This document shows positions 9,276 to 18,423 of a stretch of DNA of 64,000 nucleotides, in pieces. The DNA lies in assembly GCF_902506105.1 (NCBI RefSeq), contig NZ_LR733304.1, positions 1,845,458-1,909,457 of the forward strand, given 5' to 3'. This stretch comes from Aeromicrobium sp. 9AM (GTDB lineage Bacteria > Actinomycetota > Actinomycetes > Propionibacteriales > Nocardioidaceae). The position numbers and the translations under genes were made by a program. Each line of letters starts with the position of its first letter. Positions within the stretch are counted from its first letter, which is position 1. A model generated the notes under the pieces. It saw only the letters and a list, made by a program, of their open reading frames with translations. It made no database searches and was not told the DNA's origin.

Positions 9276-9617
9276 TCAGCTTTCGCGAGCCTCGCGAGCC
9301 CAACGCGCCTTGTCCTCCTCGATGCGCTTGCCGAGGAAGAACGCCCCGAACCAGAGCGCCGCGAACATCGCGCCGACGAAGAACATCGCGGTGATGAGGA
9401 ACCCGAGAGCGATTGCGCCGAGCTGGATCGCGTGACCCACGAGGTACGCCTGGGGGCGGCGCAACGCTCCGGCCGTCAGGAGGCACAGCACCGCGAGCCC
9501 GAGTCCAGAGGTGAGCGCCAACGGGGTGCTGACGTCCTCGACGGAGATCATGACCGGGACCGCCAGCGCGAGGATGACGGCTTCGAGCAGCAGCATCGCG
9601 GCACACATGCCCCTCAT
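9276..9617 (-). CDS. DUF4233 membrane protein
   Basis: 113 aa, hydrophobic, with about four membrane segments and a charged C-terminus (KRIEEDKARWAREARES). Small membrane proteins of this family regularly follow folC in actinobacteria, and it does so here 13 nt downstream. The start is uncertain: ATG 9617 is used, ATG 9608 is preceded by AGGGG only 1 nt away, and longer frames overlap folC. The role is unknown. Confidence 0.75.
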   Translation of the reverse strand: MRGMCAAMLLLEAVILALAVPVMISVEDVSTPLALTSGLGLAVLCLLTAGALRRPQAYLVGHAIQLGAIALGFLITAMFFVGAMFAALWFGAFFLGKRIEEDKARWAREARES

Positions 9618-9630
9618 GCGCACAGCCCGT

Positions 9631-10968
9631 TCACGACGGCGTGCCGCCGAACAGCACCCGGGCCTCACCGACGGTGATGACCGACCCGGTGATCAGCACG
9701 CCGCCGCTGCCGATCGCATCGTCGTTGCCCTCGGCCGAGTCGGCCATGCCGACTGCGCGTTCGATCGCATCATCGAGCCGTGGCACGAGGATGACGCGTT
9801 CGGCGCCGAAGATGTCCTCGGCCAGCTCGGCCAGCTCGGCGGCCGGCATCGATCGCGGCGTGCTGTTCTGCGTGCACACGATCTCGGCCATCACGGGCTC
9901 GAACCTGCGCAGCATCTCCTCGACGTCCTTGTCCGCCATGACCCCGACGACGCCGATCAGCGGGCTGAACGTGAACGCGTCCTGGATCGCCTCGACGGTC
10001 GCCTGCGCACCATGTGGGTTGTGCGCGGCATCGAGCAGGACGGTCGGGCTGCGGCGTACGACCTCGAGCCGGCCGGGCGAGGTGACCTGGGCGAACGCCT
10101 CGCGCACGAGGTCCGGGTCGAGCTCCTTGGTGCCGGTGAACGCCTCGACCGCCGCCAGCGCGTACGCCGCGTTGTGGGCCTGGTGGGCGCCGTGCAGCGG
10201 CAGGAAGATGTCGGAGTAGGCGGAGGCGACACCCTGCAGGTCGATCTGCTGGCCGCCGACGGCCGTGGTGCGGTGGTTGACGCCGAAGTCGACGCCCTCG
10301 CGCAGGGCGATCGCGCCGACGTCGACCGCACGGCGCATCAGGACGTCCATGACGGCGTCCTCCTGCTGCGCGACGACGACGTGTGAGCCGGGCTTGATGA
10401 TGCCGGCCTTCTCGACCGCGATGATCTCCGGTCGGTCGCCGAGGTAGCGCTCGTGGTCGACCCCGATGGGCGTGATGACCGCAACCTGTCCGTCGGCGAC
10501 GTTCGTGGCATCCCACGACCCACCCATGCCGACCTCGATGACGGCGGCGTCGACCGGAGCGTCGGCAAAGGCCGCGAAGGCCATCGCGGTGATCATCTCG
10601 AAGTACGACAGCGGGTGCTCCGACGAGTCGTCGACGATCTGGGCGTACGCCGCGACGTCGGCGAACGCGTCGACGAACAGCTCCTCGGTCAGCGGCACGC
10701 CGTCGAGGCAGATGCGCTCGGTCATCGACTGCAGATGCGGGCTGGTGAACCGTCCAGTCCGCAGGTCGAGGGCGCGCAGCAACGTGTCGACCATACGGCT
10801 GGTGGACGTCTTGCCGTTGGTGCCCGTGAGGTGGATGACCGGGTAGGCGCGTTGCGGGTCTCCGAGGAGCCGGCAGACGGCAGCGATCCGGTCGAGGGAC
10901 GGCTCGAGACGTGTCTCGGGCCACCGGCCGAGAAGTGCGCGCTCGACCTCCGCGTAGGTGGGTGTCAT
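9631..10968 (-). CDS. folC: Folylpolyglutamate synthase / dihydrofolate synthase
   Basis: 445 aa cytoplasmic Mur-ligase-fold enzyme that adds glutamate to dihydropteroate and to folates. The P-loop GTNGKTST is at about 48-55, followed by the SPHLQSMTERI segment that is a FolC hallmark, and the C-terminal ligase domain has DAAHNPHG. Usual length. In related genomes it follows valS directly; here valS is on the other strand and an MMPL gene lies between them, so local rearrangement is likely. Confidence 0.96.
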   Translation of the reverse strand: MTPTYAEVERALLGRWPETRLEPSLDRIAAVCRLLGDPQRAYPVIHLTGTNGKTSTSRMVDTLLRALDLRTGRFTSPHLQSMTERICLDGVPLTEELFVDAFADVAAYAQIVDDSSEHPLSYFEMITAMAFAAFADAPVDAAVIEVGMGGSWDATNVADGQVAVITPIGVDHERYLGDRPEIIAVEKAGIIKPGSHVVVAQQEDAVMDVLMRRAVDVGAIALREGVDFGVNHRTTAVGGQQIDLQGVASAYSDIFLPLHGAHQAHNAAYALAAVEAFTGTKELDPDLVREAFAQVTSPGRLEVVRRSPTVLLDAAHNPHGAQATVEAIQDAFTFSPLIGVVGVMADKDVEEMLRRFEPVMAEIVCTQNSTPRSMPAAELAELAEDIFGAERVILVPRLDDAIERAVGMADSAEGNDDAIGSGGVLITGSVITVGEARVLFGGTPS

Positions 10969-11038
10969 CGCGATCCATTGTCGCAGGACATCAGGGGGAG
11001 AATCAGGGGCACCACCTATGTCACATTTGTCGGTCCAT

Positions 11039-11052
11039 TACGTCATGATGTA
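11039..11052. promoter_or_regulatory. Operator-like palindrome upstream of the MMPL gene
   Basis: TACGTCATGATGTA, a 14-bp inverted repeat with one mismatched pair, about 48 nt before the MMPL start. Sites like this often bind TetR or MarR proteins, but no such regulator is adjacent. Confidence 0.3.
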
Positions 11053-11100
11053 GTCACCGTGTCTCGCGTCCCGATCGGACGCTCACCCGAGGAGAAATAC

Positions 11101-13218
11101 ATGAACCGCCAGATAGCGGGCTGGATCGCCCACCGCTGGGCAAAATGGGTCACCCTCGTTGCCTCCATCATCTTCATCGGCGCGATGGCGTCCCTGGGTG
11201 CGAAGCTCACGGGCATCCAGGAGAACGACATCGGGGCGTGGCTGCCCGGCGACGCCGAGTCAACCAAGGTCATCAACAAGTCCGAGGCCTTCTCCGATCC
11301 CAACAGCGCCCCCGCGGTCGTGCTCTATGTCCGCGACTCCGGCATCACACCGGCCGACCTGGCCAAGGCCAAGGCTGACGTGGCGGCATTCGCCGACGTC
11401 AAGCTCGTCGACAAGGACGTCGTCGGCCCGATTCCGTCCAAGGACGGCAAGGCGCTCCAGGTCATCCCGACCATCACGATGGACGAGGACGGCTGGGACA
11501 AGCTTCCCGATGCCGTCAAGGACATCCGCAAGGTCGCCGAGAAGGACGCCGGCGGGTTGAACGTCAAGATCGCCGGCCCTGCGGCGCTGGGCGCTGACCA
11601 GGCCAAGGCATTCGCCGGAATCGACGGCATCCTGCTCCTGTCGGCACTCGGTGTCGTCGTGATCCTCCTGCTGCTGACCTACCGCAGCCCCGTGCTGTGG
11701 CTGATCCCGCTGCTCTGCGGCGTCGCCAGCGTCCTGACCGCCCAAGGCTTCGTCTACCTGCTGGCCAAGGGCTTCGGGCTCACGGTCAACGGTCAGAGCG
11801 CGGCGATCCTCAGCATCCTGACATTGGGTGCCGGCATCGACTACGCGCTGCTGCTGGTGGCCCGCTATCGCGAGGAGCTGCGCCACTACGCCGATCGCCA
11901 CGAGGCGATGGCCCACGCGCTGCACCGTGCCGGTCCGGCCATCATCGCCAGCGGCGCGACGGTCATCGTCGGCCTGCTGTGCCTGATGTTCGCCCAGATG
12001 AACTCCACCAGCAGCCTCGGTCCGGTGACCGCGGCGGGCATCGTCATGGCGCTCCTCATGATGATGGTGCTGCTGCCGGCCCTCCTCGTGATCTTCGGCC
12101 GCTGGGTGTTCTGGCCGTTCATCCCGCACTTCGGGGACCCGGAGCGCAACGAGTCCGGCATCTGGGGTCGCGTCGGCCGGGGCATCTCCAAGAAGCCCCG
12201 ATTCGTCTGGATCGCCACCGCCGTGATCCTCGGCGCGTTCTCGCTGGGCATCTTCCAGCTCGACGCGACCGGCCTGAGCAACGAGGACAGCTTCACCAAG
12301 ACCCAGCCGTCGATCACGGCTGACAAGGAGCTGGCCAAGCACTTCGACGGTGGGGCTGGGTCCCCCGTCGCGGTGGTTGCCAAGGCCGACCACGCGGACG
12401 CCGTGAAGTCGGCATTCGCATCGGTCGACGGCATCGACCCGGCGAGCGTCGAGGTCAAGGGCAGCGCCAAGGGCGTGGCCTACCTCGAGGGCACGCTGAC
12501 CTCAGCGCCTGACTCCACGAAGGCATTCGACACGGTCGACCGGGTCCGCGACGCGGTCCACAAGGTCCCCGGCGCCGATGCGCTGGTGGGCGGCAACACC
12601 GCGGTCAACAAGGACGTCCAGTCGGCGTCCTCGGCCGACAACAGGCTGATCATCCCGATCGTGCTGGTTGCCGTGTTCATCATCCTGGCGCTCCTGCTGA
12701 GAGCGCTGGCGGCACCGTTGATCCTGTTGGGCACAGTGGTGCTGTCGTTCGGCGCCGCCCTGGGCATCGGCGCGCTCGTGTTCCGGCACGTGTTCGACTT
12801 CGCCGGCGCGGACTCCTCGTTCCCGTTGTTCGCCTTCGTGTTCCTGGTGGCGCTGGGCATCGACTACAACATCTTCCTCATGACGAGAGTCAGGGAGGAG
12901 TCGTTGCAGAAGGGCACCAGGCGTGGAGCGCTGATCGGTCTCGGCGCGACAGGAGGCGTCATCACCTCGGCGGGTCTCGTCCTGGCCGGCACGTTCGCCG
13001 CCCTGGCCTCCATCCCGATCGTGTTCCTGGCCGAGCTCGGATTCACGGTTGCCGTCGGCGTCCTGCTCGACACGATCATCGTGCGTTCGGTGCTCGTGAC
13101 GGCGCTCAACCTGGACATCGGCCGGCACATCTGGTGGCCGAGTCAGCTGGCCAAGAAGGAGGACGTCCCGGTCAGCCCGGCCGGTGACGACGTGATCAAG
13201 TCGCCAGTCGGCGCCTAG
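11101..13218 (+). CDS. MMPL-family (RND) membrane transporter
   Basis: 705 aa. Two repeated halves, each with one N-terminal membrane segment, a large extracytoplasmic domain and a five-segment bundle; each bundle carries the family Gly-Ile-Asp-Tyr motif (GAGIDYALLLVARYREE and LGIDYNIFLMTRVREE), the proton-relay region. It should export lipids or toxic compounds; the cargo is unknown. The ATG at 11101 is preceded by GAGGAG at a normal distance; the upstream open frame overlaps folC antisense and is not used. Monocistronic: a strong terminator follows at once. Confidence 0.92.
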   Translation: MNRQIAGWIAHRWAKWVTLVASIIFIGAMASLGAKLTGIQENDIGAWLPGDAESTKVINKSEAFSDPNSAPAVVLYVRDSGITPADLAKAKADVAAFADVKLVDKDVVGPIPSKDGKALQVIPTITMDEDGWDKLPDAVKDIRKVAEKDAGGLNVKIAGPAALGADQAKAFAGIDGILLLSALGVVVILLLLTYRSPVLWLIPLLCGVASVLTAQGFVYLLAKGFGLTVNGQSAAILSILTLGAGIDYALLLVARYREELRHYADRHEAMAHALHRAGPAIIASGATVIVGLLCLMFAQMNSTSSLGPVTAAGIVMALLMMMVLLPALLVIFGRWVFWPFIPHFGDPERNESGIWGRVGRGISKKPRFVWIATAVILGAFSLGIFQLDATGLSNEDSFTKTQPSITADKELAKHFDGGAGSPVAVVAKADHADAVKSAFASVDGIDPASVEVKGSAKGVAYLEGTLTSAPDSTKAFDTVDRVRDAVHKVPGADALVGGNTAVNKDVQSASSADNRLIIPIVLVAVFIILALLLRALAAPLILLGTVVLSFGAALGIGALVFRHVFDFAGADSSFPLFAFVFLVALGIDYNIFLMTRVREESLQKGTRRGALIGLGATGGVITSAGLVLAGTFAALASIPIVFLAELGFTVAVGVLLDTIIVRSVLVTALNLDIGRHIWWPSQLAKKEDVPVSPAGDDVIKSPVGA

Positions 13219-13226
13219 CACCAACA

Positions 13227-13268
13227 CATCGGCGTCGCGGGTCACTTCGGTGGCCCGCGACGCCGATG
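13227..13268 (+). terminator. Rho-independent terminator of the MMPL gene
   Basis: A 19-bp stem with one G-U pair closed by a TTCG tetraloop, followed by CTTTTGT. This is the clearest intrinsic terminator in the window and it insulates valS from the MMPL gene. Confidence 0.9.
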
Positions 13269-13291
13269 CTTTTGTGCCCACGACTCACCCA

Positions 13292-13297
13292 TAGACT
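13292..13297 (+). promoter_or_regulatory. -10 box of valS (leaderless)
   Basis: TAGACT, 8 nt before the GTG at 13306. No ribosome binding site lies in between. Confidence 0.45.
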
Positions 13298-13305
13298 TGC
13301 CTGCT

Positions 13306-15876
13306 GTGAACACAGTCCCGGAGAAGCCCGTCCTCGAAGGCCTCGAGGCCACCTGGTCCGCCCGCTGGGCCGAGCTGGGCACCTACACGTTCGATCGCAC
13401 CAAGACCCGTGAAGAGATCTTCTCGATCGACACTCCCCCGCCGACCGTCTCGGGCTCGCTCCACGTCGGCCACGTGTTCTCCTACACGCACACCGACCTC
13501 ATCGCCAGGTTCCAGCGCATGCGCGGCCAAGAGGTCTTCTACCCGATGGGCTGGGACGACAACGGCCTGCCGACCGAGCGACGGGTCCAGAACTTCTACG
13601 GGGTGCGCTGCGACCCCTCGCTCCCATACGACGCCGACTTCACCGCACCTGAGAAGCCCGACGCGAAGCGGCAGATCCCGATCAGCCGCCGCAACTTCGT
13701 CGAGCTGTGCAACGAGCTCGTCGAGGAGGACGAGAAGGTCTTCGAGCAGCTCTGGCGCACGCTGGGCCTCAGCGTCGACTGGTCGCAGCAGTACACGACG
13801 ATCGGCAACGCTTCACAGGTCGTGTCGCAGCGCGCATTCCTGCGCAACGTGGCCCGCGGCGAGGCGTACCAGCAGGACGCGCCGACCCTGTGGGACGTGA
13901 CCTACCAGACCGCCGTCGCGCAGGCCGAGCTCGAGGCACGGGAGTATCCCGGCGCCTATCACCGCGTCGCGTTCCATGGCAGCGACTCCCCCGTCATCAT
14001 CGAGACCACCCGCCCCGAGCTCATCGCAGCCTGCGTCGCGCTGATCGCGCACCCCGACGACGAGCGCTACCAGTCGCTGTTCGGCACCACCGTGACGTCG
14101 CCGCTCTACGGCGTCGAGGTCCCTGTCGTCTCGCACACGCTGGCCGATCCCGAGAAGGGGTCCGGCATCGTCATGTCCTGCACCTTCGGTGATCTCACGG
14201 ACGTCCAGTGGTGGCGCGAGCTGCAGCTGCCCAACCGTACGATCATCGGCCGCGACGGCCGGGTGCTGCGGGAGACGCCGGACTGGATCAGCGCCGACGG
14301 GGTCGCCCGCTACGAAGAGATCGCCGGCAAGACGACGTTCTCGGCCCGCGAGGCGGTCGTCTCCGCCCTCAGGGAGACCGGTGACCTCGACGGTGAGCCC
14401 ACGCCGACGCAGCGCATGGCCAACTTCTACGAGCGCGGCGACAAGCCGCTCGAGATCGTGTCGACCCGCCAGTGGTACATCACGAATGGTGGGCGCGACG
14501 CCGATCTGCGGCAGAAGCTCGTCGCCCGCGGCGACGAGATCGACTGGGTCCCCGCCTACATGCAGTCACGCCTGACCAACTGGATCGAGGGGCTCAACGG
14601 CGACTGGCTCGTCTCGCGCCAGCGCTTCTTCGGCATCCCGTTCCCGGTCTGGTACCGCCTCGACGCCGATGGCGAGCCCGACTACGACGACCCGATCTTC
14701 GCCGACGAGGCGAGCCTGCCGGTCGATCCGTCGTCGGAGGTCCCGCCCGGCTTCACCGAGTCGCAGCGCGGCGAGCCCGGCGGGTTCCTGGCCGACCCTG
14801 ACGTCCTCGACACCTGGGCGACCTCGTCGCTGACGCCGCAGATCATCTGCGGGTGGGAGCGCGACCCGGATCTCTTCGAGCGGACGTTCCCGATGGACCT
14901 GCGGCCGCAGGGCCACGACATCATCCGCACCTGGCTGTTCTCGTCGATCGTCCGAGCGCACCTCGAGCACGGCGTCGCCCCGTGGACGCACGCGGCGCTG
15001 TCCGGCTTCGTGGTCGACCCCGACCGCAAGAAGATGAGCAAGTCCAAGGGCAATGTCGTCGTGCCCGACGAGATCCTCGACAAGTACGGGGCCGACGCGG
15101 TTCGCTGGCGCGCTGCCGGTGCCCGCCCGGGTGCCGACTCGCCGTTCGACGAGGCGCAGATGAAGGTCGGCCGTCGCCTCGCGATGAAGGTCCTCAACGC
15201 CAGCAAGTTCGTGCTCGCGTCCGAGGAGGCGTACGGACTGGGCGCGGGTGCGAGCGACCTCGATCCGTCTCGCGTCACCGAGCCGATCGACCTCGCGATG
15301 CTGAGCCGCCTGCGTGGTGTCGTCGACGACGCCACGGCTCGCTTCGAGGAGTACGACTACGCCACGGCCCTCGAGGTCGCCGAGAAGTTCTTCTGGGACT
15401 TCTGCGACGACTACCTCGAGCTCGTCAAGGAGCGCTCGCGCCGCGACGACGCAGCCGGCCGCTCGGCCAGGAGTGCGTTCGTGCTCGCGCTGTCGGTCCA
15501 GCTGCGCCTGCTGGCGCCGTTCCTGCCCTACGTGACCGAAGAGGTCTGGTCGTGGTGGCAGGAAGGCTCGATCCACCGCGCCGCGTGGCCGGTCAACGAC
15601 ATCGACCTCACAACGGACAGTCACGACCCGGCGCTGCTGGGCTCGGCCGCCTCGGTGCTGGCCGACATCCGTGGTGCCAAGTCGACCGCCAAGGTCAGCC
15701 AGAAGACCGAGATCAGCAGCCTGACGATTAGCGCCACCAAGGCGCGGCTCGATCTCGTCCGTCTGGCGATCACGGACGTGCTGGCAGCCGGCCGGGTCGT
15801 CGCCGAACCGACGTACGTCGCGGACGAGGCGGTCGACGGCTTCAAGGTCGACGCGACGCCGGCCCTCGTCGACTGA
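13306..15876 (+). CDS. valS: Valine--tRNA ligase
   Basis: 856 aa class I synthetase that charges tRNA-Val. The ATP-binding HIGH motif appears as HVGH at 53-56 and the KMSKS motif is at 576-580; the editing domain lies between them. GTG 13306 is used because it follows the -10 box TAGACT; a TTG three codons upstream overlaps that box. The gene ends one base before the convergent ptsI stop. Confidence 0.97.
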   Translation: MNTVPEKPVLEGLEATWSARWAELGTYTFDRTKTREEIFSIDTPPPTVSGSLHVGHVFSYTHTDLIARFQRMRGQEVFYPMGWDDNGLPTERRVQNFYGVRCDPSLPYDADFTAPEKPDAKRQIPISRRNFVELCNELVEEDEKVFEQLWRTLGLSVDWSQQYTTIGNASQVVSQRAFLRNVARGEAYQQDAPTLWDVTYQTAVAQAELEAREYPGAYHRVAFHGSDSPVIIETTRPELIAACVALIAHPDDERYQSLFGTTVTSPLYGVEVPVVSHTLADPEKGSGIVMSCTFGDLTDVQWWRELQLPNRTIIGRDGRVLRETPDWISADGVARYEEIAGKTTFSAREAVVSALRETGDLDGEPTPTQRMANFYERGDKPLEIVSTRQWYITNGGRDADLRQKLVARGDEIDWVPAYMQSRLTNWIEGLNGDWLVSRQRFFGIPFPVWYRLDADGEPDYDDPIFADEASLPVDPSSEVPPGFTESQRGEPGGFLADPDVLDTWATSSLTPQIICGWERDPDLFERTFPMDLRPQGHDIIRTWLFSSIVRAHLEHGVAPWTHAALSGFVVDPDRKKMSKSKGNVVVPDEILDKYGADAVRWRAAGARPGADSPFDEAQMKVGRRLAMKVLNASKFVLASEEAYGLGAGASDLDPSRVTEPIDLAMLSRLRGVVDDATARFEEYDYATALEVAEKFFWDFCDDYLELVKERSRRDDAAGRSARSAFVLALSVQLRLLAPFLPYVTEEVWSWWQEGSIHRAAWPVNDIDLTTDSHDPALLGSAASVLADIRGAKSTAKVSQKTEISSLTISATKARLDLVRLAITDVLAAGRVVAEPTYVADEAVDGFKVDATPALVD

Positions 15877-17529
15877 TCAGGCCAGGAAGGCTGCAGCGGC
15901 CTCCCGCGCCGTGGCCGGGTCCTTGGCGTCGAGCGCGGCGCTCGCCGCTGCCTGGCAAGCGTCGAGTCCCTGTGAGGCCAACGTGGCGCCGACGAGTGGC
16001 GCCGCCGAAGCGGCCGCCGACAGCGAGCTGACGCCCAGGCCGACCAGAACACAGCCGAGGTGTGGATCCGCGGCCGCCTCACCGCAGACACCGACCGGTT
16101 TGCCCGCGTCGATGCCGGCCTGCGCGACGCGCTGGATCAGTGCGAGCAGGGCAGGCTGCCAAGGGTCGGTCAGGTGCGCCAGCGACGCTGCCATCCGATC
16201 GGCCGCGAACGCGTACTGGCTGAGGTCGTTGGTGCCGATCGACACGAAGTCCACGTGCCGCAGGATGCGATCCGCGAGCAGGGCCGCGCTCGGAACCTCG
16301 ATCATGACGCCGGGCACCAGACCTCGCGCGCGCACCCTCGCGCCGAACCACTCCGCCTCGCCCTCGGTCGCGACCATCGGCGCCATGACCCATACAGGCC
16401 CCGCCGAGTCCTGGGCGGCAAGCGCGATGGCATCGAGCTGGCGATCCATGAGCCCCTCGTCGCGGAGGCCGAGCCGCATGCCGCGCACTCCCAGTGCCGG
16501 GTTGGGCTCGTCCTTGATCGTCGCGAAGCCGAGCGGCTTGTCCGAGCCGGCATCGAGCGTGCGGATGACCACCTTCCGCTCGCCCATCGCGCTGAAGACC
16601 TCTCGATAGATCTCAGCCTGCTCCTCGACCGTTGGCTCGACATCACGGTCGAGGAAGCACAGCTCGGTGCGGAACAGACCCACGCCCTGGACCTTGGTCT
16701 CGGCAGCCTTCCGCGCTCCCACACCGTCCTGCACGTTCGCGAGAATGTCGACCGCGTGCCCGTCAGACGTCGCGCCGGGTCCACGCCAGGACGCCGCGGC
16801 CTCACGAGCGTGGGCCGCCGCTTCCGTACGCTCTCGGGCCATGTCTGCGTCGGGGTCGATGACGACCTCGCCACTCAAACCGTCGACCAGCACCGACGTC
16901 CCCACCGCTACGTCGTCGAGTCCCTCGGCGCCGACCACGCACGGGATGCCAAGCTGGCGGGCGATGATCGTCGTGTGGCTCGTCGGACCGCCGAGTGACG
17001 TGGCGATCGCCACGATCGAGACGGGGTCAAGACCTGCGGTGTCCGCGGGCGCGAGGTCGTCGGCGCACAAGACCGACGGCACCTCGGGAGTCGGCAGGCC
17101 GGGCTCGGGCTGGCCGGTCAGCTCGGCGACGACCCGGTCTCGGATGTCGGCGAGGTCGGTCACCCGCTCCGCCATGACCCCGCCGGCGGCCGAGAACAAG
17201 TCGTTGAGCTCTTCGATCGCGCCCGCCGTCGACGCGCAGATGCCAGAACCGTCTGCGAGCCGCTTCTGCACGAGTGCGGCCAGCCCACGGTCGCGAGCGA
17301 GCGCCGACGTCGCCAGCAGGACCTCCGCGGCTGCCCCTGTCGCTCGACCGGCGCGCTCCGCGAGCCGGTCGGCCACGGCATTGGCCGCGTCGCCGAAACG
17401 CCTCGCGCCGTCCTCCGGGTCAATGCTCGGCTCGTCGGCCGGGACCACGGGGCGCGGCATGGGGCGGACCACCGGCCCGACACCGATCCCCGGCACGACG
17501 CCGTTGCCTCGAAGGACGGATGCAGGCAT
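15877..17529 (-). CDS. ptsI: PTS enzyme I (phosphoenolpyruvate-protein phosphotransferase)
   Basis: 550 aa. It takes the phosphate from PEP onto a histidine and passes it to HPr, the first step of sugar uptake by the PTS. The active-site His185 is in GGPTSHTTIIA, and the C-terminal PEP-binding barrel has the GTNDLSQYAF and GVCGEAAADP blocks. ATG 17529 has GGAGAG 5 nt upstream. It is divergent from a DeoR regulator with repeats in between. No ptsH and no sugar-specific EII gene is present nearby, so its partners are encoded elsewhere. Confidence 0.95.
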   Translation of the reverse strand: MPASVLRGNGVVPGIGVGPVVRPMPRPVVPADEPSIDPEDGARRFGDAANAVADRLAERAGRATGAAAEVLLATSALARDRGLAALVQKRLADGSGICASTAGAIEELNDLFSAAGGVMAERVTDLADIRDRVVAELTGQPEPGLPTPEVPSVLCADDLAPADTAGLDPVSIVAIATSLGGPTSHTTIIARQLGIPCVVGAEGLDDVAVGTSVLVDGLSGEVVIDPDADMARERTEAAAHAREAAASWRGPGATSDGHAVDILANVQDGVGARKAAETKVQGVGLFRTELCFLDRDVEPTVEEQAEIYREVFSAMGERKVVIRTLDAGSDKPLGFATIKDEPNPALGVRGMRLGLRDEGLMDRQLDAIALAAQDSAGPVWVMAPMVATEGEAEWFGARVRARGLVPGVMIEVPSAALLADRILRHVDFVSIGTNDLSQYAFAADRMAASLAHLTDPWQPALLALIQRVAQAGIDAGKPVGVCGEAAADPHLGCVLVGLGVSSLSAAASAAPLVGATLASQGLDACQAAASAALDAKDPATAREAAAAFLA

Positions 17530-17591
17530 GAGCTCTCCAGTTCAGTGCGACACGACAGGTGATTTCGCCCGACTCTACTCGGGACCGGGCA

Positions 17592-17630
17592 CAAAGCCAT
17601 AGGATCAGCGAGCAAAGCCACACAAAACCA
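17592..17630. promoter_or_regulatory. Three direct repeats, likely DeoR operator
   Basis: CAAAGCCA at 17592-17599 and 17613-17620 and CAAAACCA at 17623-17630. The starts are 21 and 10 bases apart, so all three lie on the same face of the helix. They surround a candidate deoR -10 box TAGGAT (17600-17605), and the first one overlaps the -35 region expected for ptsI (-10 TAGAGT on the minus strand). One bound regulator could control both genes. Confidence 0.5.
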
Positions 17631-17655
17631 CGTCCAGTTGATCCGGGAGCCCGTT

Positions 17656-18423
17656 GTGTATGCCGCAGAACGCCAGCAGCTTCTCGCCGAGCGCCTTCAG
17701 CATGACGGCCGCCTCGCGGTCATCGACCTCGCCGAGGAGCTGGAGGTCAGCAGCGAGACCATTCGGCGCGATCTGGCGGTGCTGGAGCGCGAGGGCGTCG
17801 CCCAGCGCGTGCACGGCGGTGCCGTTGCGACCCGTGCCCTGACGATCCTGGTGCCCAACCTGGCACAGCGTGAGGTCGTCCACGCCGAGCAGAAGCGCCG
17901 CCTGGCGCGCGAGGCGGCCCGCCTGCTGCCGGAGGCCGGCGGCAGCGTCGTCCTGGACGCCGGCACCACCTTGAGCGGCCTCATCGACGCCTTTCCTCTC
18001 GACCGCAGCCTGACCGTGATCACGCACGCGATCCCGGCGGCCGCCAAGCTCATCACGATGCCGTCCGTCTCGCTGCACGTGCTCGGCGGACAGGTCGACG
18101 GTGCCACCGCCGCCGCAATGGGTCCGGCCACGATCGACGCGCTCGCTGGTCTGCGGACCGACGTGTGCTTCCTCGCGACGAGCGCCGCGTCGACGGCGCA
18201 CGGGCTCAGCACCCCTGACCCTGATGAAGCAGCCGTCAAGCGTGCCCTTGTCAGGTCAGCCCGCAAGGTCGTGGCGGTGTTCGACTCGTCGAAGTTCTCG
18301 CTCGATCACGTGTTCTCGTTCGCCTCCTACGACGACCTCGACGTCGTCGTCACCGACACGGATGCAAGCGACGAGGATGTCAGCGCTCTGCGTGCCCACG
18401 GAGTCGAGGTCGTGCGGGCCTAG
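17656..18423 (+). CDS. DeoR/GlpR-family transcriptional regulator
   Basis: 255 aa. The N-terminal DeoR helix-turn-helix is seen in AERQQLLAERL and SSETIRRDLAVLE with the HGGAV linker, followed by a sugar-phosphate-sensing domain of the ribose-isomerase fold (DAGTT segment). GTG 17656 gives the usual start (MYAAERQ) and has GGGAG 7 nt upstream; a TTG at 17638 is less likely. Such regulators repress sugar genes until a phosphorylated sugar binds. It is divergent from ptsI, so PTS control is the obvious role. Its stop shares the bases CTAG with the stop of cydB. Confidence 0.9.
   Translation: MYAAERQQLLAERLQHDGRLAVIDLAEELEVSSETIRRDLAVLEREGVAQRVHGGAVATRALTILVPNLAQREVVHAEQKRRLAREAARLLPEAGGSVVLDAGTTLSGLIDAFPLDRSLTVITHAIPAAAKLITMPSVSLHVLGGQVDGATAAAMGPATIDALAGLRTDVCFLATSAASTAHGLSTPDPDEAAVKRALVRSARKVVAVFDSSKFSLDHVFSFASYDDLDVVVTDTDASDEDVSALRAHGVEVVRA

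Noticed and set aside
10453..11100. A 216-codon N-terminal extension of the MMPL protein
   Set aside because: It lies antisense to folC; the MMPL N-terminal membrane helix and ribosome binding site are at 11101.
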